In this document: positions 28,026-36,456 of the stretch, piece by piece | Layout of the letters: every line of letters starts with the position of its first letter | Position numbering within the stretch: the first letter of the stretch is position 1 | Assembly: GCF_001698125.1 (NCBI RefSeq) | Contig: NZ_CP013854.1 | Coordinates: forward strand, 1,240,001-1,304,000 | Direction of reading: 5' to 3' | DNA from: Pseudonocardia sp. HH130630-07 | GTDB taxonomy: Bacteria; Actinomycetota; Actinomycetes; Mycobacteriales; Pseudonocardiaceae | Length of the DNA stretch: 64,000 nucleotides | The notes under the pieces: generated by a model | What the model was told of the DNA's origin: nothing | The model's database searches: none | Seen by the model: only the letters and a program-made list of their open reading frames with translations | Made by a program: the position numbers and the translations under genes

Positions 28026-28397
28026 GGGCGTCACCCTAACCGGAGGCATCGGGCCGACCGGGTGTGGCGGACGGCCCCGCCGGGGCCGGGCGCGAGCCAT
28101 CTCACCGCGCGTCGGCGGCCCGCGACATCGTGCCGGGCGCCCACTCCGGGTACGATGCGGTCAGCGCGTCGCCGGTTTGCGGTGCACGTGCCCACCGCGC
28201 GGGATCCGGGAAACGGGGCGGGCGGGCCGAGACGATGACCGACCGGCCATCGCGAACGGCCGGCCACATCTCACCGGAACCCGCACCTGACCTGGTGCGC
28301 GCAGCGCCTCGGCGGCTCTCCCGCCCGGTCCGCAACGGACCCGGTGCCGGTCGACGAGCCACGCCACGGCTCCTGTGCGCGGAGAGAGGCGATCACC
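28026..28397 (+). promoter_or_regulatory. 372-bp gap: promoter and probable long leader of the DEAD-box helicase gene
   Basis: No gene is seen. A TACGAT hexamer at about 28151-28156 is a good -10 candidate (TAnnnT) for rightward transcription and would give a leader of about 240 nt. That leader contains GC-rich inverted repeats around GGCCGGCC. Long leaders are common before DEAD-box helicase genes subject to RNA-level control. The ribosome site GGAGAGAGG is at 28381-28389. Confidence 0.35.
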
Positions 28398-30119
28398 CTG
28401 TCCGTCACCGAAGACAGCCCCGACCCCGCCGGCCCCGAGGCCGATCCCGGCTTCCTGGCCACCGGCATCACCGCCACCGAGGCGCCCGAGGGCGTCACCA
28501 ACCCCGGCGGCGAGAAGCTCCCCCCGACGTTCGCCGAGCTCGGCGTCCGGCCCGAGATCGTCTCCGCGCTCGCGGAGAACGACATCGTCCGCACCTTCGC
28601 GATCCAGGAGCTGACCCTCCCGCTCGCGCTGGCCGGTGAGGACGTCATCGGCCAGGCCCGCACCGGTACCGGCAAGACCCTCGGCTTCGGCGTCCCGATG
28701 CTGCAGCGGATCACCCCGCCCGGTGAGCAGCCGGCCGCCACCGCCGAGGGCGAGGCCGCCGACCGCAGCAAGGACGTGCCGCAGGCGCTCGTCGTCGTGC
28801 CCACCCGCGAGCTGTGCGTGCAGGTCGCCAGGGACATCGCGGCCGCGGGCAAGCATCTGGGCGTGCGCGTCGTCGCCATCTACGGCGGCCGCGCCTACGA
28901 GCCGCAGCTGGAGGCCCTGCGCAAGGGCGTCGACGTCATCGTCGGCACCCCCGGCCGGCTGCTCGACCTCGCCGAGCAGCGCCACCTCGTGCTCGGCCGG
29001 GTCAAGGCGCTGGTCCTCGACGAGGCCGACGAGATGCTCGACCTGGGCTTCCTGCCCGACGTCGAGCGGATCCTGCGGATGCTGCCCGAGCAGCGCCACA
29101 CCATGCTGTTCTCGGCCACGATGCCGGGGCCGATCGTGCAGCTGTCCCGGGCGTTCCTCACCCGGCCCACGCACATCCGTGCGGAGGAGGCCGACCAGGG
29201 CTCCATCCACGAGCGCACCAAGCAGCTCGTCTATCGCGCGCACGCGATGGACAAGGTCGAGCTGGTCACCCGGGTGCTGCAGGCCAAGGACCGTGGCCTG
29301 TCGATGATCTTCACCCGGACCAAGCGGACCGCCCAGCGGGTCGCCGACGACCTGGCCGAGCGCGGCTTCGCCGCCGCCGCCGTGCACGGCGACCTCGGCC
29401 AGGGCGCCCGCGAGCAGGCGCTGCGCGCGTTCCGCGCGGAGAAGGTCGACGTGCTGGTCGCGACGGACGTCGCCGCCCGCGGTATCGACGTCACCGGCGT
29501 GACCCACGTGGTCAACTACCAGTGCCCGGAGGACGCCAAGACCTACGTGCACCGGATCGGCCGCACCGGCCGGGCCGGGCGCGAGGGCGTCGCCGTCACC
29601 CTGGTGGACTGGGACGAGATCCCCCGCTGGAAGATGATCTCGGACGACCTGAACCTGGGCATCCCCGAGCCGGTCGAGACCTACTCGACGTCCGACCACC
29701 TGTTCAGCGACCTGGGCATCGCACCGGGCGCGAGCGGGCGGCTGCCGCTGTCGGCGCGCACCCGGGCCGGGCTGGACGCCGAGTACATCGACTCCGAGGG
29801 CGACCACCAGGGCTCGCGCAAGCAGCGCGGCGGCCGCCCCGGTCGCGACGGTGACTCCGGCGGCGACGGCGAGAGCCGCCGGCCGCGGCGCAACCGGTCC
29901 CGCACCCGTACCCGCGGCGGCGTCGCCGTCGACGCGTCCGGGGCGGAGCAGGGCGCGTCCGCGGGCGGTGCCGACGGCTCGGCCCCCGCACCGCAGAACG
30001 GCCCCGCGGGCTCGGCGGACGGCGGCGAGACCAAGCCGCGCCGCAGGCGCCGCCGCGGCGGTTCGCGGAACCGGTCCGGCTCCGGCGGGGACTCCTCCGC
30101 CGACGCCGCCGCGAGCTGA
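28398..30119 (+). CDS. rhlE: DEAD-box RNA helicase (RhlE-like)
   Basis: This 573-residue ATP-dependent RNA helicase has the Q motif (TFAELGVRPEIVSALAENDI, FAIQ), Walker A ARTGTGKT, DEAD box LDEADEMLDLGF, SAT as LFSATMPGP, and motif VI HRIGRTGRAGR. The last 130 residues are a basic, Gly/Arg/Ser-rich tail (KPRRRRRRGGSRNRSG) for RNA binding. It is the counterpart of M. tuberculosis Rv3211. Start: CTG at 28398 lies 8 nt after GGAGAGAGG and yields SVTEDSPDPAG; the only upstream alternative in frame, GTG 28344, has no ribosome site. CTG initiation is therefore preferred but unproven. Confidence 0.9.
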   Translation: MSVTEDSPDPAGPEADPGFLATGITATEAPEGVTNPGGEKLPPTFAELGVRPEIVSALAENDIVRTFAIQELTLPLALAGEDVIGQARTGTGKTLGFGVPMLQRITPPGEQPAATAEGEAADRSKDVPQALVVVPTRELCVQVARDIAAAGKHLGVRVVAIYGGRAYEPQLEALRKGVDVIVGTPGRLLDLAEQRHLVLGRVKALVLDEADEMLDLGFLPDVERILRMLPEQRHTMLFSATMPGPIVQLSRAFLTRPTHIRAEEADQGSIHERTKQLVYRAHAMDKVELVTRVLQAKDRGLSMIFTRTKRTAQRVADDLAERGFAAAAVHGDLGQGAREQALRAFRAEKVDVLVATDVAARGIDVTGVTHVVNYQCPEDAKTYVHRIGRTGRAGREGVAVTLVDWDEIPRWKMISDDLNLGIPEPVETYSTSDHLFSDLGIAPGASGRLPLSARTRAGLDAEYIDSEGDHQGSRKQRGGRPGRDGDSGGDGESRRPRRNRSRTRTRGGVAVDASGAEQGASAGGADGSAPAPQNGPAGSADGGETKPRRRRRRGGSRNRSGSGGDSSADAAAS

Positions 30120-30135
30120 CGGCCGCCGGCAGAGC

Positions 30136-31392
30136 GTGCTGCGCGCACGGGGTCCGTGGCCCGGCCGAGTGCCGTGGCCCCGGGTTCCCGCCGAACGACG
30201 ACACCGCGGCGACCGCCTGGTCGCCGCGGTTCTCGTCGTGCTCGTGGCCGGGGTCGCGCTGATCTACGGCCTGCAGAGCCCGGCCGCGAACACCCGCTCG
30301 GTCCCCGCCACCACGGCGGCGGCTCCGCCGCCGCCGGTGGGGCCGGTCCCGGCGGCGTTCACCGAGCTGTGGCGGGCCCCCAGCCCGAACACGCCCGTTC
30401 CGCTGGCCGCCGGTGCCGGCGTCGTCGTGGCGGACGGGTCGACGGTCTCCGGGCGGGACGCGGTCACCGGCCGGGAGCGCTGGAGCTACACCCGCGATCG
30501 TCCGCTGTGCACCGCCGGGATCGCCGACGGCCGGGTGCTCGCGCTCTACCGCAACGACGAGTACTGCTCGGAGCTGTCCACGCTCGGGCCGGACACCGGT
30601 GAGCGCGGCCCGAACCGCACCCTCGACGCCCGTCCGGGGGTCCGGCTGATCGGCCAGGACCCGGTGCTCGCCACCGGCCCGGACTACGTCGAGACGTTCC
30701 GCTCCGACCTGGTCCGGACCGCCGAGTACGGCACCGTCCGTGCCCTGGAGGAGCCCGGCGACCAGCCGCGCAGCGGATGCGCGTTCCGGTCCTTCGCGGC
30801 GTCGGGCGACCGCGCCGGCGTGCTCGAACGCTGCCCCGGCGAGGCGTCCGAGCGGCTCTCGGTGATCCGCCCCAGCGGGACCGAGGGCGACCGGCCCGCC
30901 TTCGACTCCTCCGCCGAGACCGGCACCGACGGCGCGCAGCTGATCGCGGTCTCCGCCGACCGCGCCGCGCTGCTGCTCCCCGGTGTCCCCCGGCTGGCCC
31001 TCTACGACCGCTCGGGCCGCGGTGTCGGCGAGTTCCCCGTCGCGGCGGGGGCCCGGATCAACGTCCCCGCCGACGGCGTCGCACGCATGGGGGCCGACGA
31101 CCGGACCCGCTACTGGTGGACCGGGGGTGCCACCGTCGCGCTCGACACGGCGACCCTGCAGCCCCGCTGGACCGTGCCGGGCACGCTCGGCGCCGGCACC
31201 CGCTACGGCGACCGGCTGCTGGTCCCGGTCCCCTCCGGTCTGGCCGACGTCGACCCGGCGACCGGGGCGGTGGCGCGCACGGTGCCCGTCGAGCGGGACG
31301 GGTGGACGGGCCCGGTCCAGGTGGTGGCCCAGGGCGGGCTGCTGGTGGAGATGCGCGGCACCGATGCCGTGGCGCTCGGCCCCGCCCGGTAG
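30136..31392 (+). CDS. Membrane-anchored PQQ-like beta-propeller protein (Rv3212-like)
   Basis: This 418-residue protein has an N-terminal signal anchor (RLVAAVLVVLVAGVALIYGL, about residues 30-50), an Ala/Pro linker and an extracytoplasmic repeat domain with PQQ-like blades (VVVADGSTVSGRDAVTGRER; ALDTATLQPRWTVPG; LADVDPATGAVARTVP). Four cysteines in the middle (residues in PLCTAG, EYCSEL, SGCAFR, ERCPGE) could form disulfides. No catalytic role is known; blades of this kind often serve as scaffolds. It starts 17 bp after rhlE, as in M. tuberculosis Rv3211-Rv3212, so it is probably co-transcribed. Confidence 0.78.
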   Translation: MLRARGPWPGRVPWPRVPAERRHRGDRLVAAVLVVLVAGVALIYGLQSPAANTRSVPATTAAAPPPPVGPVPAAFTELWRAPSPNTPVPLAAGAGVVVADGSTVSGRDAVTGRERWSYTRDRPLCTAGIADGRVLALYRNDEYCSELSTLGPDTGERGPNRTLDARPGVRLIGQDPVLATGPDYVETFRSDLVRTAEYGTVRALEEPGDQPRSGCAFRSFAASGDRAGVLERCPGEASERLSVIRPSGTEGDRPAFDSSAETGTDGAQLIAVSADRAALLLPGVPRLALYDRSGRGVGEFPVAAGARINVPADGVARMGADDRTRYWWTGGATVALDTATLQPRWTVPGTLGAGTRYGDRLLVPVPSGLADVDPATGAVARTVPVERDGWTGPVQVVAQGGLLVEMRGTDAVALGPAR

Positions 31393-31398
31393 ACCACG

Positions 31399-32040
31399 TC
31401 AGAGGAACCAGCCGAACCCCAGCACCGACCCCACCACCGCGATCACCCCGAGCGCCACGAGGGTGCCGGTCCGGTCGCCCCGCCGGTCGGCGACGATCTG
31501 CCCGCCCACCGCGACCACCGTCGCGGCCAGGTGCGCGACCAGGTCCGGGGTCCCCGGACCGGGGACCCCGTTCCGCCCGGACAGCCAGGCGACGACGCAG
31601 AGCCCGGCCGTGAGCACGACGAGGCCACCGGTGGACAGACCGCCCAGACCGCGCAGCAGCCGTCCGATCCCGGACGGCGGTCGGTGCCGGTCGTCCGTAC
31701 CGCCGCCGGTGGGCCGGTCCCGGCGCCGCGGCGGGGGTTCCGTGGCGCGCCGGTCCGCTCCGGCCGGCGCACCACGTCGCGAGCCCGCGGCGGGACGGCG
31801 GTCCGGCCGGCCCGGCGCCGGGGGGCGCACACCGGGGGCGGCCCGGTCCGCGCGCGGGGGGCGGGCCGGTCCGCCGGTCCCGCCGAACGGTGCGCCGTGT
31901 CCCACGGGCCGGGTCGGGGGCTCGGGGGGCCGTCGCTGCCCGCCGGCGGGGCCGGCCCCGCGACCGTCGCCGTGGCGGCCGGGCTGCCGGTACGGATCGG
32001 GGCGTCCGCGCAGGTCGGGCCGCCGGGGGTCGGTGTTCAC
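31399..32040 (-). CDS. Hypothetical membrane protein with Pro/Arg-rich N-terminus
   Basis: The 213-residue product has about 130 disordered residues rich in Pro, Arg and Gly, followed by three predicted membrane helices (LSTGGLVVLTAGLCVVAWLS; LVAHLAATVVAVGGQIV; TLVALGVIAVVGSVLGFGW). No family is recognised. The GTG start overlaps the stop of the RecB-like gene by 4 nt (GTGA), so the two are coupled. The coding frame is supported by the hydrophobic pattern and the overlap, not by homology. Confidence 0.6.
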   Translation of the reverse strand: MNTDPRRPDLRGRPDPYRQPGRHGDGRGAGPAGGQRRPPEPPTRPVGHGAPFGGTGGPARPPRADRAAPGVRPPAPGRPDRRPAAGSRRGAPAGADRRATEPPPRRRDRPTGGGTDDRHRPPSGIGRLLRGLGGLSTGGLVVLTAGLCVVAWLSGRNGVPGPGTPDLVAHLAATVVAVGGQIVADRRGDRTGTLVALGVIAVVGSVLGFGWFL

Positions 32041-32924
32041 GGGGCCAGCAGGTCCCACGGGCGCGGTTCGGGCGTGGCGGCCCGGCCGTCCGGGCAGTTC
32101 CGCCGGACCGGGCAGGTGCCGCAGCGGGATCCGGTACGGGCCGGGAACAGCGCCTCCGGGTCACCGCCCGCCGCGTGGGCCTCGACGGCGGCGACCGCCG
32201 CGGACGCGGTGGCCCCGGCGGCCCGGACGTGCCTGTCCAGTGACTCCTCGTCGTGCTCCCAGGCCGCGACCGTCCCGGTCGGGACGTGGTGCAGCTCCAC
32301 CCGCCGGCACCGGCGCCGGAACACCTGCGCCACCGCGACGGCGTAGAGCGCGAGCTGGCGGGAGTCGCGGGCGTCGGTGTCGGCGGGCACGTGCCGGCCG
32401 GTCTTGAAGTCGACGACGACCAGCGCGTCCCCGTCCGGCGTGCGGTCGAGGCGGTCGACCCGGCCCTCCACCAGCAGGTCCCCCACCGGCGCACTCACCC
32501 GGCGCTCGACGGCGACCGGATCGGTGTCGCCGACCGGCCCGTCGGCCACCGCGGCCAGCCACTCCTGCGCGCGGTGGCGGTACCGGGCGGCCTGTGCGGG
32601 GTCGGCGAACCCCTCGTCCGACCAGTGCCGCCCGACCAGGGCCATCGCCTCCGCCGGGGTGCGCCGGCGCGCGGGCAGCTCGGCGAACGAGCGCAGCGCC
32701 AGGTGCACGACGGCGCCCAGCGTGGTGTGCGCGAAGGCACCGCCGCGGGGCGGGGCCGGCCGGTCGACGTGCAGCATCCGGTACCGGCGGGGGCAGGCGT
32801 CCCAGGTGTCCAGCCGGGCCGGGGTCACCCGGTGCAGCGCGGGCGGCCCGAAGTCGGGATCCAGCAGGTCGAGGCCGAGTTGACCATCGGGGTTCCCGGT
32901 GCTGGGCGGGGTGGACCGGGCCAT
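32037..32924 (-). CDS. RecB-family PD-(D/E)XK exonuclease with Fe-S cluster motif
   Basis: This 295-residue stand-alone nuclease domain has VTPARLDTWDACPRRYRM with the first cluster cysteine, the active-site strand DALVVVDFKTGRHVP with the D...K pair, the helix RQLALYAVAVAQVF, and three more cysteines in GSRCGTCPVRRNCPDG. This is the CxnCx2Cx5C Fe-S arrangement of AddB/AdnAB nucleases without a helicase. M. tuberculosis Rv2119 is similar. It probably acts in DNA repair. It shares no overlap with the PHP gene but is 35 bp from it on the same strand. Confidence 0.88.
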   Translation of the reverse strand: MARSTPPSTGNPDGQLGLDLLDPDFGPPALHRVTPARLDTWDACPRRYRMLHVDRPAPPRGGAFAHTTLGAVVHLALRSFAELPARRRTPAEAMALVGRHWSDEGFADPAQAARYRHRAQEWLAAVADGPVGDTDPVAVERRVSAPVGDLLVEGRVDRLDRTPDGDALVVVDFKTGRHVPADTDARDSRQLALYAVAVAQVFRRRCRRVELHHVPTGTVAAWEHDEESLDRHVRAAGATASAAVAAVEAHAAGGDPEALFPARTGSRCGTCPVRRNCPDGRAATPEPRPWDLLAP

Positions 32925-32959
32925 CCCTCAACGGTACAGCGGGGCCGCCGGCGGCCTCG

Positions 32960-33841
32960 TCACGCGGTGGCCGCTCCGGTGACGACGCCCACGCCGGTCG
33001 CGCGCGCGACGAGCGCGTCGTACGCCTGCGGGTCGGTGGTCTCCTCCGCCAGCGGGGTCGTCTTGTTGGTGCCGTGGTAGTCGCTGGAGCCGGTCGCGAG
33101 CAGCCCGTGCGCGACCGTCAGCGTGCGCAGCAGCTCACGGTCGGCCGCGGCGTGGTGCGGGTGGTCCACCTCGACCCCGCCGAGGCCGTAGCCGACCAGG
33201 TCGACCAGGACCGCCGGTTCGACGACCCGGCCCCGGCGCCGGGCCAGCGGGTGTGCGAACACCGCGACCCCGCCGGCCGCGGTGATCATCTCGACGGCCG
33301 TCTCCACCGTCGTGTCCGCCCGCGGCACGTAGTAGGGGCTGTCGTCGTGCAGCAGGTCGGCGAACGCCGCGTCGACCGACCCGACGACGCCCGCGGCGAC
33401 CAGCGCCCTGGCCAGGTGCGGACGCCCGGCGCTGCCCCCGGCGGGCAGGTGCGCGAACACCGTGTCGGCGTCGACCGGGTAGCCGTCGGCGGCCATCCGG
33501 CCGACCATGGTGTGCAGCCGCTCGGTCCGCTCCGCCCGCAGCCGCGACTGCTCGGCGACGATCGCTTCGTGCCGCGGGTCGAACAGGTACCCGAGCAGGT
33601 GCACCGGGCAGCGTGGCTCCCCGGGGCGCCCGGTCGGGCTCAGGCAGGAGAACTCCGCCCCGCGGACCAGCGACAACCCGGCGGGCAGTGCGGCGACGGC
33701 GTCGTCCCAGCCCGCGGTGGTGTCGTGGTCGGTCAGCGCGACGACGTCGAGCCCGGCCGCGGCCGCGGCACCCATCAGCTCCGCAGGGCTGTCGGTGCCG
33801 TCGGAGGCGGTCGAGTGGGTGTGCAGGTCGATCACGGCCAC
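32960..33841 (-). CDS. PHP-domain phosphoesterase (TrpH/RNase AM-like)
   Basis: This 293-residue metal-dependent phosphoesterase has PHP signatures in order: DLHTHSTASDGT (residues 5-16), ALTDHDTTAGW, GAEFSC, HLLGYLFD, VFAHPLARR and GSSDYHG. These supply the trinuclear metal ligands. E. coli homologue TrpH/RNase AM removes 5' nucleotides from RNA and hydrolyses 3',5'-bisphosphates; the same role is possible here. The GTG start at 33841 gives an immediate AVIDLHTHS. It is upstream of the RecB-like gene, same strand. Confidence 0.88.
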   Translation of the reverse strand: MAVIDLHTHSTASDGTDSPAELMGAAAAAGLDVVALTDHDTTAGWDDAVAALPAGLSLVRGAEFSCLSPTGRPGEPRCPVHLLGYLFDPRHEAIVAEQSRLRAERTERLHTMVGRMAADGYPVDADTVFAHLPAGGSAGRPHLARALVAAGVVGSVDAAFADLLHDDSPYYVPRADTTVETAVEMITAAGGVAVFAHPLARRRGRVVEPAVLVDLVGYGLGGVEVDHPHHAAADRELLRTLTVAHGLLATGSSDYHGTNKTTPLAEETTDPQAYDALVARATGVGVVTGAATA

Positions 33842-33870
33842 CCACCGACCCTAACCGGCCGGGCGCGGGT

Positions 33871-34428
33871 TCAGCGGCGCCAGCGCGGCTTGGCGAGCAT
33901 CCCGGTCGAGCGGGTCTTGCCCTTCTCCCCGAACACCAGCTCGGAGAGCGCCTCGTAGATCTCCTCGGGACGGGGCATGAAGTCGATCCGGTTGAGCGCC
34001 TGGATCTGGCCCGCCGACTCGACCACCATCGTCCCGTAGCCGAGCAGGCGCCCGGACAGCGAGCGCTGGAACGTCAGGTCGGTGACCTTGCCCAGCGGCA
34101 TCATGCCGACGTTGTGGACGATGATCCCCTGGGCGATCATCACCCGCTTGTCGGTGATGACGATCCGCTCGATCCACCACAGGATGGTCAGCGCCGTGAA
34201 CCGCAGGACGGCCACCAGCACCAGGTAGAACGCCAGGTTGTCGAACACGACGTCGAACGACGTCCCCAACCCGCGGTTGTCGGTCAGCTGCTCGATCCCG
34301 ACGACGACGAGGATGAACAGCGCCGTCTGCGTGATGTGCTTGGCCATGACGGCCCAGTGCTGACGCACGCGGATGACCCGGCGCTCCGTGGGGAGCAGGT
34401 ACTCGTCGATCTCCCGGGGCGCGAGCAC
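33871..34428 (-). CDS. Bacterial PH-domain (bPH2/DUF304) membrane protein
   Basis: This 185-residue protein has two N-terminal membrane segments (HITQTALFILVVVGIEQL and AFYLVLVAVLRFTALTILWW) followed by a bPH domain (RIVITDKRVMIAQGIIVHNV, MMPLGKVTDLTFQRSLSGRL). The C-terminal tail has PRPEEIYEALSELVFG. Members are membrane-associated and of unknown function. The GTG start follows the stop of the 54-residue gene by 3 bp, so the two form a unit. Confidence 0.82.
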   Translation of the reverse strand: MLAPREIDEYLLPTERRVIRVRQHWAVMAKHITQTALFILVVVGIEQLTDNRGLGTSFDVVFDNLAFYLVLVAVLRFTALTILWWIERIVITDKRVMIAQGIIVHNVGMMPLGKVTDLTFQRSLSGRLLGYGTMVVESAGQIQALNRIDFMPRPEEIYEALSELVFGEKGKTRSTGMLAKPRWRR

Positions 34429-34431
34429 GGA

Positions 34432-34596
34432 TCAGATCAGCGAGGTCACGAAGGTGGAGACCGACCTGGCCGCGTCGTAGAGGATCGTGCCGACGTTCGA
34501 GACCGAGTTGGCAGCCGCGTCAGGCGCTGTGACGACCAGGAATATCCCCAGCGCCACCGCGACCAAGATCAGAAGCTTGCGCACGTTAACCGTCAC
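34432..34596 (-). CDS. 54-residue hydrophobic small protein
   Basis: The protein reads VTVNVRKLLILVAVALGIFL, then VVTAPDAAANSVSN, and ends in an amphipathic helix with VSTFVTSLI. It has one membrane span (about residues 7-23) and a short extracytoplasmic part. Starts are GTG 34596 or GTG 34584. It lies 3 bp upstream of the PH-domain gene and is divergent from the NUDIX gene. I know of no family, but the clean hydrophobic pattern, stop spacing and low-GC third positions relative to neighbours support coding. Confidence 0.6.
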   Translation of the reverse strand: MTVNVRKLLILVAVALGIFLVVTAPDAAANSVSNVGTILYDAARSVSTFVTSLI

Positions 34597-34628
34597 CCGT
34601 TCCGGCCCGTTGGGACAACCTCATCATT

Positions 34629-34657
34629 GGTACCCGAGTCCGACGGACTCCGGTACC
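34629..34657. promoter_or_regulatory. 29-nt near-perfect palindrome in a divergent promoter region
   Basis: The arms are GGTACC-c-GAGTCCG (34629-34642) and CGGACTC-c-GGTACC (34644-34657) around a single A; the only mismatch is the opposed C/C pair. It lies between the divergent 54-residue gene and the NUDIX gene, 30 bp before the latter's ATG. An operator for an unknown dimeric regulator is the simplest reading. Confidence 0.55.
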
Positions 34658-34686
34658 GGCACCCGAGCAGCGTACCGTTGTTGTGG

Positions 34687-35094
34687 ATGACCGACAGTAG
34701 CCGACACGTCGCCTGCGTGGGTGGAATCGTGTATGACCCGGTCGGTCGATTGCTGTTGGTACGCAGGGCCAACGATCCGGGGCGCGGCCTCTGGTCGGTC
34801 CCCGGCGGCCGGGTCGAACCGGGTGAGGACGACCACACGGCCGTCGTCCGGGAACTGTTCGAGGAGACCGGACTGACCGTCCGCCCCGGTGCGCTCGCCG
34901 GCGTCGTCGTCCGCGGGCCGTTCCACATCGCGGACTACCACTGCGAGCTCGCGCCGTCGTCGATCGCGGTCCCGCGCCCCGGGGACGACGCCGCCGACGC
35001 CCGGTTCGTCGATCTCGCGGCGTTCGCCCGGCTGCCGCTGGTGGACGGCCTGACCGAGGTGCTGCGGGGCTGGGACGCGCTGCCCCGCAGCTGA
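34687..35094 (+). CDS. NUDIX hydrolase
   Basis: This 135-residue protein has a complete Nudix box, GGRVEPGEDDHTAVVRELFE continuing ETGL (about residues 40-63), with the catalytic REx2EE. The N-terminal strand ACVGGIVYDPVGRLLLVRRA and C-terminal FVDLAAFARLPLVDGL are typical of small NUDIX enzymes acting on nucleoside diphosphate derivatives; the substrate is unknown. ATG 34687 is the only good start. It converges on the transporter gene with 1 bp between the stops. Confidence 0.9.
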   Translation: MTDSSRHVACVGGIVYDPVGRLLLVRRANDPGRGLWSVPGGRVEPGEDDHTAVVRELFEETGLTVRPGALAGVVVRGPFHIADYHCELAPSSIAVPRPGDDAADARFVDLAAFARLPLVDGLTEVLRGWDALPRS

Positions 35095-35095
35095 C

Positions 35096-36430
35096 TCAGC
35101 CCCCGGCCGTCGCCCGTTCCTCGGCGCGGACCAGCTCCGCGACCTCGGCCCGGCGGGCCGGTCCCCAGGTCTCGGTGGTGAGCAGGATCCCGGCCAGCCC
35201 GACCAGCGCCGCGGCGACGTAGAGCATCGCCGGTCCCGGCCAGCCGAAGGCCCCGGCCAGCAGGGCGGCGAGCAGCGGGGCGAACCCGCCGAGCGACGCC
35301 GCCAGCTGGTACCCCAGCGACGCCCCCGAGGTCCGGGTCGCCGTCCGGAACTGCTCGGTCAGCAGCGCTCCCTGCACCCCGGTCAGCGAGGCGTGCACGA
35401 GCCCGATGCCGATCACGAAGACGAGCACCACCAGCACCGGGTTCCCGCCCTCGGTGAGCAGGTACATCGGGAACCCGAACAGCGCGGCGACCACACAGGC
35501 GGCGATGTAGATCGGCCGTCTGCCGACCCGGTCGGACAGCACACCGGCCGCGAAGGTGACCCCGATCGCCAGCACGCTCGCGACCGTCACCGCGGCCAGC
35601 GCGGTCGGCCGGACGTCCGGGTGCCGGCCGCTGATGTGGCCCAGCAGGTAGGTCGCCGTCGAGTAGTAGGCGAAGGACTCCACGATCCGCAGCGCGATCA
35701 CCCGCAGGATCGCGCCCCGGTCCCGGCGCAGCGCGGTGCCCAGCGGGTTGCGCTCGGTCCGGCCGGTCGCCTTCGCCTCCTCGAACTCCGGGGACTCGCC
35801 GAGCTTGGCGCGCACGATGATCCCGGCGATCACCAGCACGGCGCTGACCAGGAACGGGACCCGCCACTGCCAGTCGCCGGGCAGCCCGGCACTGAGGAAG
35901 AACATCAGGCTGGACAGGGCGATCCCGAGCGGGTTCCCGGCCTGCGGGATCGCCGCGAACATCCCCCGGCGGTGCCAGGGAGCGTGCTCGTAGGCCATCG
36001 TCACCGCGCCGCCCCACTCCGCGCCGAAGGCCAGCCCCTGCACCATCCGGATCAGCGTGAGCAGGATCGGCGCGAGCACCCCCACCTGGGCGTAGGTCGG
36101 CAGGACACCGATCAGGAAGGTCGCGCCGCCCATCACGATCATCGCCGTGACGAGCACCGGCTTGCGGCCGAACCGGTCGCCGAAGTACCCGCCGACGGCA
36201 CCGCCGATCGGGCGCATCACGAACCCGACCGCCAGCGTGGCGAAGGCGAGCAGGGTGCCGGTGAACGGGTCGTTCTCCGGGAAGAACACGGCCCCGAAGT
36301 ACAGCGCCGAGGCGGTGCCGTAGGCGACGAAGTCGTAGTTCTCGACGCTCGTGCCCACGGCCGCGGCGACCGCGGTCCGTCGGCGGTCGGCCGAGCCGCG
36401 CACCGAGACGCGTGGGGTGGGAGTACTCAT
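35096..36430 (-). CDS. MFS transporter, metabolite:H+ symporter (MHS) type
   Basis: This 444-residue, 12-span transporter has MHS/ShiA-ProP hallmarks: GTSVENYDFVAYGTASALYF, MRPIGGAVGGYFGDRFGRKP (the G-x3-D-R-x-G-R loop), QGLAFGAEWGGAV, and RIVESFAYYSTATYLLGHIS. Substrates of relatives include shikimate, citrate and osmolytes. ATG 36430 is preferred because GGAG sits 6 nt upstream. It follows rpiB by 26 bp in the LacI-rpiB unit, so it probably imports the carbon source handled by the isomerase. Confidence 0.88.
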   Translation of the reverse strand: MSTPTPRVSVRGSADRRRTAVAAAVGTSVENYDFVAYGTASALYFGAVFFPENDPFTGTLLAFATLAVGFVMRPIGGAVGGYFGDRFGRKPVLVTAMIVMGGATFLIGVLPTYAQVGVLAPILLTLIRMVQGLAFGAEWGGAVTMAYEHAPWHRRGMFAAIPQAGNPLGIALSSLMFFLSAGLPGDWQWRVPFLVSAVLVIAGIIVRAKLGESPEFEEAKATGRTERNPLGTALRRDRGAILRVIALRIVESFAYYSTATYLLGHISGRHPDVRPTALAAVTVASVLAIGVTFAAGVLSDRVGRRPIYIAACVVAALFGFPMYLLTEGGNPVLVVLVFVIGIGLVHASLTGVQGALLTEQFRTATRTSGASLGYQLAASLGGFAPLLAALLAGAFGWPGPAMLYVAAALVGLAGILLTTETWGPARRAEVAELVRAEERATAGG

Positions 36431-36456
36431 GGACATCTCCGTCGATGTGGGGGCGG

